A DNA stretch of 64,000 nt from Cytobacillus dafuensis (GTDB lineage Bacteria; Bacillota; Bacilli; Bacillales; Cytobacillaceae). The stretch's first letter is position 1; every line of letters begins with the position of its first letter. Both the position numbers and the translations under genes were made by a program. Of this stretch, positions 53,300 through 62,783 are shown in pieces. The notes beneath the pieces were generated by a model, which worked only from the letters and a program-made list of their open reading frames with translations, searched no databases and had not been told where the DNA came from. The stretch is taken from NCBI RefSeq assembly GCF_007995155.1, contig NZ_CP042593.1:228001-292000 (forward strand), in the 5' to 3' direction.

Positions 53300-54010
53300 A
53301 TGAATATCATAAAAAACATATCAATCCTTGTGATCTTAATGATTCTATTATCATCTTGCAGCACCTTCAGACCGTTAAGTGGTTGCCCAGATAGTGAAAT
53401 TGAATGGGTCGATATGGTAATGATCAATGATATAAAATATCAGCATCATTTTCCTGATCAGACTGATGGGAATATTCCTCTATCAATTGAAAAAGGCAGT
53501 GAGATTGGGAAAGTAACCTACAAGATGGCGGATAGTGCATGTAGTAATCACAAGACAAAAAATGGTGATGCTGCTTATTTAGAGAAGGGCACACCAATTT
53601 TTGAAATAAAAGGATATCCATCTTCATTTGTCGTCGTAGCGAATGATAGGGTGTTTGTAGCAGAAGAAAATAAAAAGGCCAAAACCGCAGGCGAATTATA
53701 CGCAATGGATCAGCTGGTGAAAAATATTTATATCGAAAGTACAGAAGATGGGAGTCGAATGCACACTTTCTCGCAATCTTCAAAAGATAAATTTCTAGAT
53801 GCCTGGTATCAATTAAAGTTAGAGGATGTAGAAAAATTATATAAAGAGGGGAAACAAGAAGGAAAACGTGTTTTCTTAGAGATTGAACTAAACAATGGAG
53901 TCACCTTTAGAGAACTTTACTGGGCTGATTCGAATACATTTCATTCTGGAGCAATTGGAAACAAGGAAATAAAAGAAATCATTGATCATGAATTATCAAA
54001 AAAGAAGTAA
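53300..54010 (+). CDS. lipoprotein of unknown function, 236 aa
   Basis: Signal peptide with lipobox LSSC near residue 20, then an extracytoplasmic domain with two Cys (GCPDSE and DSACSN). The gene is 18 bases past the HAD gene and may be co-transcribed. ATG at 53300 follows GGGGGAG. No family is recognised. Confidence 0.75.
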   Translation: MNIIKNISILVILMILLSSCSTFRPLSGCPDSEIEWVDMVMINDIKYQHHFPDQTDGNIPLSIEKGSEIGKVTYKMADSACSNHKTKNGDAAYLEKGTPIFEIKGYPSSFVVVANDRVFVAEENKKAKTAGELYAMDQLVKNIYIESTEDGSRMHTFSQSSKDKFLDAWYQLKLEDVEKLYKEGKQEGKRVFLEIELNNGVTFRELYWADSNTFHSGAIGNKEIKEIIDHELSKKK

Positions 54011-54011
54011 A

Positions 54012-54043
54012 AAAGCATTCAGGGCACTGTCCTTGAATGCTTT
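54012..54043. terminator. bidirectional terminator
   Basis: AAAGCATTCAGG and CCTTGAATGCTTT pair with one bulge, between convergent genes. Confidence 0.82.
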
Positions 54044-54049
54044 ATCACT

Positions 54050-54247
54050 TTATTCAGAGTGAATTTCCTGCACACGGCCAATCTGTCCATCGGTTAGCCT
54101 AACTTTAATACCGTGTGGATGGGTGCTTGATTTGGTGAGAATATCTTTCACGATGCCTCTCGTAAGCTTCCCCGTTTTTTGATCCGCTTTTAAAACAATA
54201 TCAACAGGCATGCCTGGTAATACGTCCTTCCGGTTTTGTCCGTTCAT
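54050..54247 (-). CDS. ywbE: YwbE family protein
   Basis: A 65-residue protein: GMPVDIVLKADQKTGKLTRG and VKDILTKSSTHPHGIKVRL are the conserved YwbE (DUF2196) segments. The function is unknown; the fold is a small beta barrel. It shares one base with the stop of the upstream gene (TAATG), so it is co-translated. Confidence 0.9.
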   Translation of the reverse strand: MNGQNRKDVLPGMPVDIVLKADQKTGKLTRGIVKDILTKSSTHPHGIKVRLTDGQIGRVQEIHSE

Positions 54248-54441
54248 TAGACACCCATTTTTCTGCGGGTATTGCTTGTTTTTTTGGTTTGCTGGCTTTT
54301 TAATTTTTTTGTTGAAAGGTCGCCATGCGCTTTTCCTTTACCAGCGGAGGCTTGGTTCTTTTTGTTTTCAAGCTGCTGCTTCATTGCCTCCTGCAGGCTG
54401 ATTTTCTTTTTAGGTGCTTCAGATTGATTATTCTCAGTCAT
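54247..54441 (-). CDS. small basic protein upstream of ywbE, 64 aa
   Basis: A Lys/Gln-rich, probably disordered protein with KKKISLQEAMKQQLENKK in the middle. The start at 54441 follows AAAGGAGGAG; the longer frame to 54531 lacks a site. Coupled to ywbE. No family is recognised. Confidence 0.65.
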   Translation of the reverse strand: MTENNQSEAPKKKISLQEAMKQQLENKKNQASAGKGKAHGDLSTKKLKSQQTKKTSNTRRKMGV

Positions 54442-54712
54442 AGAATCTCCTCCTTTTTGAATATGATATTTAGTCCAGTATAATCTATTTTCACTTGTTT
54501 GTGAAAGAACAACTAGATCAATTATTGACATTATATTATCGTTTTCTACGTTAAATCATTTAAAAATATTGTAGTGATGCAGGAGTGGGTAACAAATGAA
54601 AAAACATTCCTCCTTCATGTAAAAATTTGTTAATATTAACACATCTAATATAAACAAAAAATTCAAAAAATCAAGATTTTTAAAAGTCATTCTACTTTCG
54701 AGGGGTTGTGCA

Positions 54713-55897
54713 ATGAATAATAAAGCTGTTATTTTAGGTTGCAATTATTATATTGGTTTAAGTGCCATTCGTTGCTTAGGTGTGCACGGGATTCATACGG
54801 TGGCAGTGGATTATTCTAGTGAACATAATTACGCTGCGGATTCTAAATATTGTTCAGAGAGGCTTAGTGCTCCCCATTACAAAAATGAGAAAGATGATTT
54901 TGTTCAATTTTTAATAGATTATGCAAAAAGGCAAAGTGTCCCTCCCGTACTTATTCCATGTCATGATTCATACGTTGAGGTCATTGATCAACACCTAGAA
55001 GAATTAAAAGAATATTATCTGATTACGCAAACAGAGCAGGGACTTTGGACAAATATAATGAATAAAGAAATATTGAATGAAATAGCAAAGGAAAAAGGTG
55101 TTCTAATACCAGAAACAGTACGTGTAGAAGAAGAGAATTTCATTGAAAAAATCGAAGAAAACATAAAATATCCTTGTATTGTTAAACCCACTGATTCACC
55201 TGCATTCGTCGCAATATTTAGACGGAAGGTTTTTAAAGTCCAAAATAGAGAAGAGCTAGAAGCAGCGATCAAAAAAGCGAATGATGCTGGTTTAGAAGTC
55301 ATTGTACAAAGAATCATACCAGGGTTCGATGACCATATGTACACGTTTGATGCCTATTTAAATCAAGAATCGAAAGTCACACATTGGGTTAGTTGTCAAA
55401 AATATCGACAGTTCCCAATTAACTTCGGCGCTTCCGTGTATACTGTTCAAAAATATGTTCCAGAGCTGTATGAGATAGGTGCGAAGTTTTTAGAAGATAT
55501 TCATTATAAAGGTTTTGCAGAGATTGAGTTCAAAAAGGATGCCGAAACAGGAAAGTTTTATTTAATTGAAATCAATGCGAGGATTACGACCCTTAATAAC
55601 ATGCTCAATAAAGTTGGCGTTAACTTTCCTTATATAACTTATTTAGAGCTAACGAAACAAGAAATTGGAACAAAAGCAATAGAACATGATACTAATATAG
55701 CGTTTTGTTATGCGTATGAAGATATTTTAGCAATAAAAGATTATATGAAAACGGGACAACTATCCATTCCACAAATTATTCCTACATTATTTAAGAAAAA
55801 GACATATGCCATATGGGATTGGAATGATCCTAAACCGGCCATTTCATTTTTGAAGATGATGAATTCAAAGATGTTTAGTAGACTCTCGAAATCATAG
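54713..55897 (+). CDS. ATP-grasp carboxylate-amine ligase-like protein
   Basis: A 394-residue enzyme: N-terminal Rossmann-like preATP-grasp part (KAVILGCNYYIGLSAIRCL), then an ATP-grasp domain with YPCIVKPTDSP, VIVQRIIPG and the metal-binding IEINARITT near 291-299. It resembles carbamoyl-phosphate-synthase-like ligases joining a carboxylate to an amine. The substrate is unknown; surface polymer or peptide formation is possible. It stands alone with AGGGG upstream. Confidence 0.85.
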   Translation: MNNKAVILGCNYYIGLSAIRCLGVHGIHTVAVDYSSEHNYAADSKYCSERLSAPHYKNEKDDFVQFLIDYAKRQSVPPVLIPCHDSYVEVIDQHLEELKEYYLITQTEQGLWTNIMNKEILNEIAKEKGVLIPETVRVEEENFIEKIEENIKYPCIVKPTDSPAFVAIFRRKVFKVQNREELEAAIKKANDAGLEVIVQRIIPGFDDHMYTFDAYLNQESKVTHWVSCQKYRQFPINFGASVYTVQKYVPELYEIGAKFLEDIHYKGFAEIEFKKDAETGKFYLIEINARITTLNNMLNKVGVNFPYITYLELTKQEIGTKAIEHDTNIAFCYAYEDILAIKDYMKTGQLSIPQIIPTLFKKKTYAIWDWNDPKPAISFLKMMNSKMFSRLSKS

Positions 55898-55956
55898 GGG
55901 GATGCCAAAAGGGTAATCAATAATATGTTTGGTTTCTTTTTTTCATTGAGGGAGGT

Positions 55957-57114
55957 TTGTTGAAGGAGAATTCAGCAGGAGTTATAGAAAAGGAGTTGAT
56001 TCCAATTAAAACAAAAATTAATCACCCATTTATCTATTTTTTGATTGAACCAAATGTAGTTATTGTCTATCAAATTAAAACAAATAATTATTTAACCATA
56101 TCAGATATGATCAAAATTGACGTGTGGTTGACGTATGAAATAAATAATAAAGTTGAATTTGAGAAATTTAATCACGAAGAACACCAACCAGTCGAAGGAA
56201 GAGGGTTCTTTATAAATCAGGAAGATATGAACAAGATGGTGGAGGAAATAAATAAACATATTCAAAAAAAGCGATATTTAAAGGGGATGGGGAATCAACT
56301 TGGTGCGGTCCATATCGTTAATTCAGAATCTGCAGCCGGATCTTTAAGAGTAGGTCTTGAAAGACCAAAGACTGTAATTGGATTTCCAGACTCCTTTTCG
56401 ATTGGACCATTGTGGAAATTAGATGAAAAAATTGGTCAATCATACCGAAAAGAATGGTTATTTGAAAATATTAATTTTGAGCAGGAAGACTATGAATATG
56501 AAAATAAATTTACCAATACATTGCGTGAGATTGAGGATATAGCAAATGATGTTCCAATCTATATTTGGTATGGGAATAATGCTGATGAACAAACTGGTCT
56601 CCGTCTTTTACTCTATTTATTGCGAGAAAAGACAAATGAGATTTTTCTTATGAACTCAATAGAACTCTATGTGAGATATAGTGCTACCGAAGAAGAGCAA
56701 CCTATTTTCCATACAGGCCAAATGGCTTCAAAAAATTTAAGACTATTATTTGAAAATAACAAAGAGAACAAACCATTATCAGATAAAAAGCGTATTCAAT
56801 TTCATAAGGAATGGGAAAAACTGTCCCAAACTAAAGAAGTGTTACGTTTATGGATAGATGATGAAATTAAAGGTGTACCAAAACATCATTATGATCCACT
56901 CATCATCGAAACAATAGGAAAGCTGCATCATAAGCAAGGTACGAAAGATTTTATTAAGACTGGAAGTGTGATTGGCGAAATATTGACTCAAATGGATTCG
57001 TATATAAATTATTCCTTTTTAGAATATAGGATTCGTCATTTAATATACAGTGGGGTACTCGAGTTAAAGGGAATACCCAAATCAATGAGACATTATAGTG
57101 TAAAACTTCGGTAA
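55957..57114 (+). CDS. DUF1835 / DUF3658 domain protein
   Basis: A 385-residue protein. An N-terminal ~110 residues unlike the family are followed by a DUF1835 domain (VHIVNSESAAGSLRVGL, then VIGFPDSFSIGPLW) and a C-terminal DUF3658-type region. Function unknown. Two TTG codons (55957, 55960) follow GGAGG at a short distance, so the start is uncertain. Confidence 0.82.
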   Translation: MLKENSAGVIEKELIPIKTKINHPFIYFLIEPNVVIVYQIKTNNYLTISDMIKIDVWLTYEINNKVEFEKFNHEEHQPVEGRGFFINQEDMNKMVEEINKHIQKKRYLKGMGNQLGAVHIVNSESAAGSLRVGLERPKTVIGFPDSFSIGPLWKLDEKIGQSYRKEWLFENINFEQEDYEYENKFTNTLREIEDIANDVPIYIWYGNNADEQTGLRLLLYLLREKTNEIFLMNSIELYVRYSATEEEQPIFHTGQMASKNLRLLFENNKENKPLSDKKRIQFHKEWEKLSQTKEVLRLWIDDEIKGVPKHHYDPLIIETIGKLHHKQGTKDFIKTGSVIGEILTQMDSYINYSFLEYRIRHLIYSGVLELKGIPKSMRHYSVKLR

Positions 57115-57181
57115 TTCTCGGCGAAATTGGTGAAGTGACAAAGTATTCAGAAATAGAAGGAACATACAGGTGGTGGCTTCC

Positions 57182-57697
57182 ATGAAGTATTTGGCTGTAC
57201 TTATTATCATTTTATTTACTTTATCTGGCTGTAATAATGGTTACGATTCGCTGGAAAAAGCAGTACAAAGTCAATGGAAAACTCCGATAGAAATCATCAA
57301 CCAAGATGAAGATAAACAATTAGTCTACTATTTAGACCAGACTCAACATATCTTGGGTGTTTATCATTATGAGAAGGGAAAATACAGTTATGACAATGAA
57401 CAAAGTGTAGGAATAACATTTGAATCAGAGAGCGGTTTACCTTTTTTTATATCAGCTAATTATTTTGAAGGTGTAGGTAATATAATTCATGGTGCAATTA
57501 AAACAGATAAATATGAAGTAGAAAGGTTTGTTATTGAATATAAGAATGGAGAAACTCAGGAAATTAAAGCAAGAAACAATACATTTATTACTGAATTTCC
57601 ATCGTATCTAACAATAAGTGCAGTAGAATTTTTGGGGAAAGTTGAAAATGCTTATGGTTATGATAAGAACAATGAAATTGTTGAAAGTTGGAATTAG
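57182..57697 (+). CDS. small lipoprotein, 171 aa
   Basis: Signal peptide with lipobox LSGC (about 13-16), then a mature part of mostly beta type. ATG at 57182 with AGGTGG 9 bases upstream. No family is recognised. Confidence 0.75.
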   Translation: MKYLAVLIIILFTLSGCNNGYDSLEKAVQSQWKTPIEIINQDEDKQLVYYLDQTQHILGVYHYEKGKYSYDNEQSVGITFESESGLPFFISANYFEGVGNIIHGAIKTDKYEVERFVIEYKNGETQEIKARNNTFITEFPSYLTISAVEFLGKVENAYGYDKNNEIVESWN

Positions 57698-57737
57698 GTA
57701 TTCTACTTTAATAAATGTAGAAAAGCCGGAAGAAAAA

Positions 57738-57772
57738 AGGCAGCGCTGAATCAAAAATCAGGCTGCCTATTT
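57738..57772 (+). terminator. terminator-like hairpin after the lipoprotein gene
   Basis: AGGCAGC (57738-57744) pairs with GCTGCCT (57762-57768), with an extra CTGA/TCAG inside. The T-run is poor. Confidence 0.6.
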
Positions 57773-57878
57773 GTGTGTAATTAACTAAATTATACCACTA
57801 TTTTTTACGAATTATCAGTCTTTCTTTTTTCCATTTTGTTGGTAGTCTTATACTTAACACTAAAGGGAGGTAGATTTG

Positions 57879-58400
57879 ATGATTGATTATAGAATAATAC
57901 CAAGAGAAAACTTTACTGACAAAATTGGGGAACTTGTGTCTATGCTTGAACATACAAGAGCAGTTACACTGAGTGAAATTTCTAATTTAAGCCAAAGTGA
58001 ATTAGATTATTTACCAAATGAAGGTTCGAATTCTATCGGTTCTCTTTTATTACATATTGCGTCGATTGAGTTTGTTCATCAAGTTATCTCGTTTGAAAAA
58101 AGAGATTTGAATGAAGACGAATATTTAAAGTGGGGATCAGCTCTGGAACTTGGAGACAAAGCGAGAGATGTGATTAAAAATCACTCTCTTGAATATTATT
58201 TAGATGAATTATTTCAAATTAGAGAAAATACACTTACATATCTGAAATTGAAGAAAGATAGCTGGTTGTTTGAGGAAAATAAGTGGGGTAATGGTGTTTC
58301 TTATAATAATTATTATTTATGGTTTCATGTTATGGAGGATGAAATTAACCATCGTGGACAGATTAGAACAATTAAGCGATTGTTGGAAAATAATAAATAA
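57879..58400 (+). CDS. DinB family protein (DUF664-like)
   Basis: A 173-residue DinB-fold protein. Metal ligands are expected in SLLLHIASIEF and in the last helix, DEINHRGQIRTIKRLL. It is the fourth DinB-type gene in the window, far from the three at 23894-25493. ATG at 57879 lies 8 bases after AAAGGGAGG. Confidence 0.9.
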   Translation: MIDYRIIPRENFTDKIGELVSMLEHTRAVTLSEISNLSQSELDYLPNEGSNSIGSLLLHIASIEFVHQVISFEKRDLNEDEYLKWGSALELGDKARDVIKNHSLEYYLDELFQIRENTLTYLKLKKDSWLFEENKWGNGVSYNNYYLWFHVMEDEINHRGQIRTIKRLLENNK

Positions 58401-58485
58401 ATCTTATTCAGCTAAAGAGCAGTTTTATAAAACAAGAATAGTATGAAGTGATGGAAAAATAGTGGTAAAGAGGAAGGGGGATTTT

Positions 58486-58791
58486 ATGGCTGAAACGATT
58501 TTAATTATTATTTTGATGATTCCCATATATGGTTTGGTAACTTGGTCTTATTTTTATCCTGAAGAAAGTTTATTATTTGGGAAAAGATGGATGTATAAAG
58601 AAGAACCAGAGCTATCCAATGAAGTTATCCGTTATACTAAATTCGCATCAATGATAGTGATGATTGGATTACCCATTTTTGTAATTGGTTTCATCTTTGA
58701 TATTTACTTTCTTAGACTTACGTTGGTGGTAATCCCTGTATTAGTGGTACTTGGGGCATTTAAAATATTCACAGATGAAAAAGATTCTTAA
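58486..58791 (+). CDS. small membrane protein, 101 aa
   Basis: Three hydrophobic helices (about 3-22, 55-75 and 79-95) with a loop containing a YPEESLLFGKRWMYKEEPE segment typical of small Bacillus inner membrane proteins (DUF6199-like). ATG at 58486 follows AGGGGGA. Function unknown. Confidence 0.7.
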   Translation: MAETILIIILMIPIYGLVTWSYFYPEESLLFGKRWMYKEEPELSNEVIRYTKFASMIVMIGLPIFVIGFIFDIYFLRLTLVVIPVLVVLGAFKIFTDEKDS

Positions 58792-58803
58792 ACTATCGGT
58801 TAG

Positions 58804-58840
58804 CGATACTTCAATATCGAAGATCGTTTTTTTTTTTTTT
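58804..58840 (+). terminator. terminator
   Basis: CGATACTTC (58804-58812) and GAAGATCG (58819-58826) pair with one bulge, followed by 14 Ts. Confidence 0.75.
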
Positions 58841-58994
58841 GTTCAGCGAACAGAGTAGGTTAATGGAAGTATTTACCTATTCTACTTAAGTTGAGCGATT
58901 AATTTTTAATGGTAATACTAAATATATATATTATTAAGATAGGTTGTTTTCGTAAAGTTTGTTGTTTTTAATGCACTTTTATTTAACTATCTGA

Positions 58995-59121
58995 GTTGAT
59001 TGGAGCGGAGGGCACTTGACTCCTGCGGGAATGGAGGGAAGCGTGAGACCCCACAGGCGCAAGCGCCGAGGAGGCTCACGTCTCTCCCCGCGGAAAGCAA
59101 GTGACCGCAGCGGAAATCAAC
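58995..59121 (+). repeat. GC-rich interspersed repeat, copy 2
   Basis: A 127-bp element that begins GTTGATTGGAGCGG and ends GCGGAAATCAAC. The ends match the copy at 35018 in opposite orientation. Inside, GGCGCAAGCGCC and GTGAG/CTCAC form nested hairpins. The rest of 58841-59358 shows no gene. Confidence 0.75.
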
Positions 59122-59358
59122 GGGCAAAATTTGAAGGCAAAAGCAACAATATATGCGAAAAGAGCCTTAAGATAAGTAAGGAGCGACAAGATAGTTCGAA
59201 CTTCTGATGATTTTGATATATATTAATAATTGTATGTATAATGTTTAAATCTAGATTTCCTACATGAATCTAGTCTTCTTTGGAAATAAAATGATTATGA
59301 ATCCTTCTAAACGATCATTCGTGTAAGACAATTTTAAAAAAAGGAGAGGGGTTATCTC

Positions 59359-59613
59359 ATGGGAAAAATCGAAGTAGGCGAAATCTTTACAAATGACCAG
59401 GGCGAGGAAATTGAAGTGCTAGCAGTGGTAAATATGGAAGGGACAGAATACGTTGCAGTCGGCTTTGTGGAGGATCTTCAAGAAGAAATCGAGGAAGACA
59501 TTGATATTTTCTTTTTAAAGGTCAATCAGGATGGAGACTTCACAGCCATTGAAAGCGACGAGGAATTCGACAGAGTTTCTTCAGCTTTTGATGAAATAAT
59601 GCAAGAAGACTAA
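59359..59613 (+). CDS. DUF1292 family protein
   Basis: An 84-residue, very acidic protein. GEEIEVLAVVNMEGTEYVAVGF followed by acidic residues is the DUF1292 pattern (YrzB-like), although in this protein the family is usually found beside yrrK/yrrL and is here alone. AGGAGAGGGG lies upstream. Function unknown. Confidence 0.85.
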   Translation: MGKIEVGEIFTNDQGEEIEVLAVVNMEGTEYVAVGFVEDLQEEIEEDIDIFFLKVNQDGDFTAIESDEEFDRVSSAFDEIMQED

Positions 59614-59641
59614 TACTTTATAGGACAAAAAAGGGATTATG

Positions 59642-59667
59642 AAAACCTTGCTAATGCAAGGTTTTTT
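59642..59667 (+). terminator. terminator after the DUF1292 gene
   Basis: AAAACCTTGC (59642-59651) and GCAAGGTTTT (59656-59665), a 4-base loop and further Ts. Confidence 0.9.
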
Positions 59668-59861
59668 GTTGTTCAGCAATCGTGCACCATTCTTTCATAA
59701 GAAGTCGACTTTATTGATAGGTGGAGATTTTTAAAAGTGTTTAAGCTCTAACGGGGGCATTTCTACAATAAGTGGAAACGCTTTTTTATATTGATCGGCA
59801 GGTTATTTTAAGAAGGATAGTGGTGTCCTAATACAGAAGATATTCAGCAAACAGGTTTAAT

Positions 59862-59898
59862 TGAAGTAGTAGCTGCCATTTTGGTAGCTTTTTTTATT
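59862..59898 (+). terminator. orphan terminator-like hairpin
   Basis: AGCTGCC and GGTAGCT enclose ATTTT and are followed by a T-run. No gene ends just before it, so the transcript it serves is unknown; 59668-60046 has no convincing gene. Confidence 0.5.
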
Positions 59899-60046
59899 CG
59901 ACAAACAGGGTAGACTGTTTAATTCAATAAATTACCATTTGTTTCAACGGGAATAATCGTTATAATTGGTGTAAAATTACACTATAAGAACTGACTTCTT
60001 TTTGTTAGTTTGGAATTTTAATGTGTACATGAAAGGATGAAAAAAT

Positions 60047-60202
60047 ATGTTAAAAAAATCGATTATATTTGTAGTTGCAATAATGTTTATACTGGTGATT
60101 ATTTATAATTTCGCCGAAAGTGAAATGGTACATACTGGTGTAGCACCAGATAATTATAGCTTTATGGATGTAATAACATATATTTATCATGGTTTAATCT
60201 AA
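60047..60202 (+). CDS. small single-pass membrane protein, 51 aa
   Basis: MLKKSIIFVVAIMFILVIIY starts a hydrophobic N-terminal helix, followed by a short outer part ending in YIYHGLI. AAAGGAT lies about 9 bases upstream. No family is recognised. Confidence 0.55.
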   Translation: MLKKSIIFVVAIMFILVIIYNFAESEMVHTGVAPDNYSFMDVITYIYHGLI

Positions 60203-60252
60203 GCTGCACATAAGATATCAGAATTGATTTATGCAGGATGAAGAGAAGGATG

Positions 60253-61614
60253 TTAATTTATAAATTCCTTCTCTTTTCCTAATAATAAAGCGATCTCTTC
60301 TCCAAGTTTTTGAATTCCTTCTTCAATTTTTTTGTCTTCAACCTGGGAAACACTCAAACGGATAACATTTTCCTTTTTATATAAGGGTAGATACATACCG
60401 GTCGCATCTTGGATAAGAACATTCTTTTTCTTAAGGCTATTTACGAGATGAGCTGCCTTAATATTGGAGGGCAACTGAATGGTTGAATAAAATCCAGATT
60501 CGGCACCAGTATATGAAACATTTCTTGGAAGATATTTATGAAAAGCCTGTTTAAGAATTTTCCCTTTTTCACTATAAACTTTTCTCAGACCTTGTATATG
60601 CGCGTTATACATGCCGCTTTGCAGATAAATTTCCAAGGCTCCTTGAGTTATAACAGGGGTATGAACATCAGCTGCAAATTTTGCTTGGGTAAAAGCTCCT
60701 AAAAGCGAATCTGGTAGTACTACTGCCCCGAGCCGTAAGCCTGGCAATAAGACTTTCGAAAAACTTTTTGTGTATATTACTCTCCCCGAAGGATCATATG
60801 CAAACATAGGATCAGCCTTTCTCCTTGTATCTAGATCTCCCATATAATCATCCTCAATAATATATACATGATATTTTTGTGCCAGCTCTACGATTTTCTT
60901 CTTTTCCTGATTCGTATAACTATATCCGGTAGGATTCTGGAATCTTGAAACGGTATAGAAAAATTTAATTTTCCTTTGTTTAAAAATCTTTTCTAATTCT
61001 GTAAGATTAATTCCATCCTTTGTCATTTCTATTCCGATTGCATTCAATCCACGGGAGCGAATGGAATCAATAAAACTAAAATGGGTCGGTTGCTCAACAC
61101 AGATTTCCTCTTTCTCATTTGGAAAGGCTAGAGATACTAGAATATCTAATGCCTGCTGTGAGCCAGAGACTACAGCAATCCTATCTGGAGATGCAAAAAC
61201 TTGAAGTTCCTGTAGTTGCTTTGAAAGCTGAAGACGGAGTGACGTTAGACCAAGAGGTTCTGAGTATTGAAACATCTCTTCTTTATACAGATCGATTGCC
61301 TGATTCATACAATGCTGATAATCACGATAAGGCATATTCCATCTGTCAGGACCTGCGGATGAAAAATCAATTAATTCTTCAGTTAGATTAGGTTCTAAAT
61401 TACGGGTACCCACAAGAAAATAACCACTTTTGGGAACCGAATAGATTTTGTGTTCTTTTTCCATTTCACTGTAGGCTTTTACAATCGAATTTATACTGCA
61501 ACCAAAGGTTTTTGAGAGTGCTCGGATTGAAGGTAACTTTTCACCAGGCTTAAGATGTCCATCTGATTTTTGACCAAGTATATAATTTATTATTTCTTCA
61601 TACTTTCTCTCCAT
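60253..61614 (-). CDS. MocR/PdxR-type GntR-aminotransferase regulator
   Basis: A 453-residue regulator: N-terminal GntR winged helix (residues ~1-70; LKPGEKLPSIRALSKTFG), then a fold-type I aminotransferase domain. The PLP lysine is K287 in YTKSFSKVLLPG and the PLP-ring Asp lies in IIEDDY (253-257). Such proteins sense PLP or an amino acid and regulate a neighbouring gene, usually divergent. Here a mobile repeat (61632) sits between it and the divergent beta-lactamase gene. A pure aminotransferase role is less likely. Confidence 0.9.
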   Translation of the reverse strand: MERKYEEIINYILGQKSDGHLKPGEKLPSIRALSKTFGCSINSIVKAYSEMEKEHKIYSVPKSGYFLVGTRNLEPNLTEELIDFSSAGPDRWNMPYRDYQHCMNQAIDLYKEEMFQYSEPLGLTSLRLQLSKQLQELQVFASPDRIAVVSGSQQALDILVSLAFPNEKEEICVEQPTHFSFIDSIRSRGLNAIGIEMTKDGINLTELEKIFKQRKIKFFYTVSRFQNPTGYSYTNQEKKKIVELAQKYHVYIIEDDYMGDLDTRRKADPMFAYDPSGRVIYTKSFSKVLLPGLRLGAVVLPDSLLGAFTQAKFAADVHTPVITQGALEIYLQSGMYNAHIQGLRKVYSEKGKILKQAFHKYLPRNVSYTGAESGFYSTIQLPSNIKAAHLVNSLKKKNVLIQDATGMYLPLYKKENVIRLSVSQVEDKKIEEGIQKLGEEIALLLGKEKEFIN

Positions 61615-61631
61615 AAGTAACCCTCACATTC

Positions 61632-61791
61632 TATCGCAGATTAACGGGCTGTAAGACCCCCACTTCAAGAAGTTGAGTTAAGAGTAAATTTCTAAGTGGG
61701 GGGGTCAACAGCCCGTAAAAGCCCGATTGGTCCAACTAACAATCAGTGTGGGATGAAGGAACCCCCCTACTGATTGAAGTTTCACTTTATC
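61632..61791 (+). repeat. bcr1-like short mobile repeat, copy 3
   Basis: This 160-bp element is nearly identical to the copy at 10601, including the inner GTTGAGTTAAGA(A/G)TAAATTTCTAAG part. The second stem has decayed (CAGTGTGGG with CCCCCCTACTG). It stands 18 bases upstream of the MocR start, possibly within its promoter region. Confidence 0.75.
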
Positions 61792-61898
61792 TGTATAGGT
61801 ACAGATAACAATTTTATCATCTTCCAAAAAATAAAAGTCCCATATAGTATAAAATTAACAGAAGAGTAAATTTTCTTCATCAATAAAGGAGGCTATTT

Positions 61899-62726
61899 AT
61901 GAAAATGTACAAATCTAAAAATGGTTCAACAAAAAAACTCTTTAACGTAGCAGCATTCTTTTTAATTCCAATCATTTTGGTTTTTACATGTCTATCAACA
62001 GTAACTAAAGCAGAAGTGCAAAAAACAATGAAACTAGAAATTGAAGGGTTGTTTAATGGTAAAGAAGGAACAATGGTTCTTAAGAATTTAAAAAATGATA
62101 GCCTATATGTATATAACAGTGAAAGAAGCACAAAAAGGCTTACACCAGAATCAACATTTAAAGTGCCTAATTCTTTAATAGGGTTAGAAACTAGTGCACT
62201 AAGAGACGAGTATGAAGTAAAACGTTGGGATGGTGTTGTAAGGGAATTTGAAAGTTGGAATCGTGATCATTCATTAGCTTCAGCGATGAGGGAGTCAGCT
62301 ATATGGTTTTATCAGGATATGGCAAGGGATATAGGTGAAATAAAGATGCTAGAATATATGAACCAAATCGGGTATGGAAACGGAGATATATCAGGGGGAA
62401 TTGATAGATTCTGGCTCGATAGTACATTAAAGATTTCAGCAGTGGAACAAGTTGATTTCTTGGAAGACCTTGTAGAAGAAGATCTCCCTTTTAAAAAAGA
62501 AAACCAAAAAGTTGTAAAACGAATGATGATACAAAATGAACAAGACAATTATACGCTTCATGGGAAAACAGGAACAAGACTTTCGGATATGGGATTAGGA
62601 TGGTACATAGGATTTATCGAAACAGATAAAGAAACTTGGGTATTTGCAGTAAATCTTAATGGAACTGGAACACAAGCAAAAAATATTACAATCGAAGTAT
62701 TAAAGAAAATGCATATTATAAACTAG
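61899..62726 (+). CDS. class D beta-lactamase
   Basis: A 275-residue secreted serine beta-lactamase. N-terminal signal/anchor (about 13-37), then STFK (85-88) with the nucleophile and carboxylatable lysine, SAI (133-135, SxV in most), YGN (159-161), W172 in FWLD, and KTG (223-225). It matches the class D enzymes of Bacillus (BPU-1/BSU-1 type). TTTATG start with AAGGAGG upstream. No blaR/blaI genes are adjacent; the divergent MocR-type gene is the nearest regulator. Confidence 0.9.
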   Translation: MKMYKSKNGSTKKLFNVAAFFLIPIILVFTCLSTVTKAEVQKTMKLEIEGLFNGKEGTMVLKNLKNDSLYVYNSERSTKRLTPESTFKVPNSLIGLETSALRDEYEVKRWDGVVREFESWNRDHSLASAMRESAIWFYQDMARDIGEIKMLEYMNQIGYGNGDISGGIDRFWLDSTLKISAVEQVDFLEDLVEEDLPFKKENQKVVKRMMIQNEQDNYTLHGKTGTRLSDMGLGWYIGFIETDKETWVFAVNLNGTGTQAKNITIEVLKKMHIIN

Positions 62727-62783
62727 ATCTAGCAGTCAAAAGTATTTTTTCGATAAAAGATATTTTAGAAATAAGGTGAATTT

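Noticed and set aside
59016..59207. 63-aa Arg-rich open frame
   Set aside because: It lies mostly inside the second copy of the GC-rich repeat and is a by-product of it.
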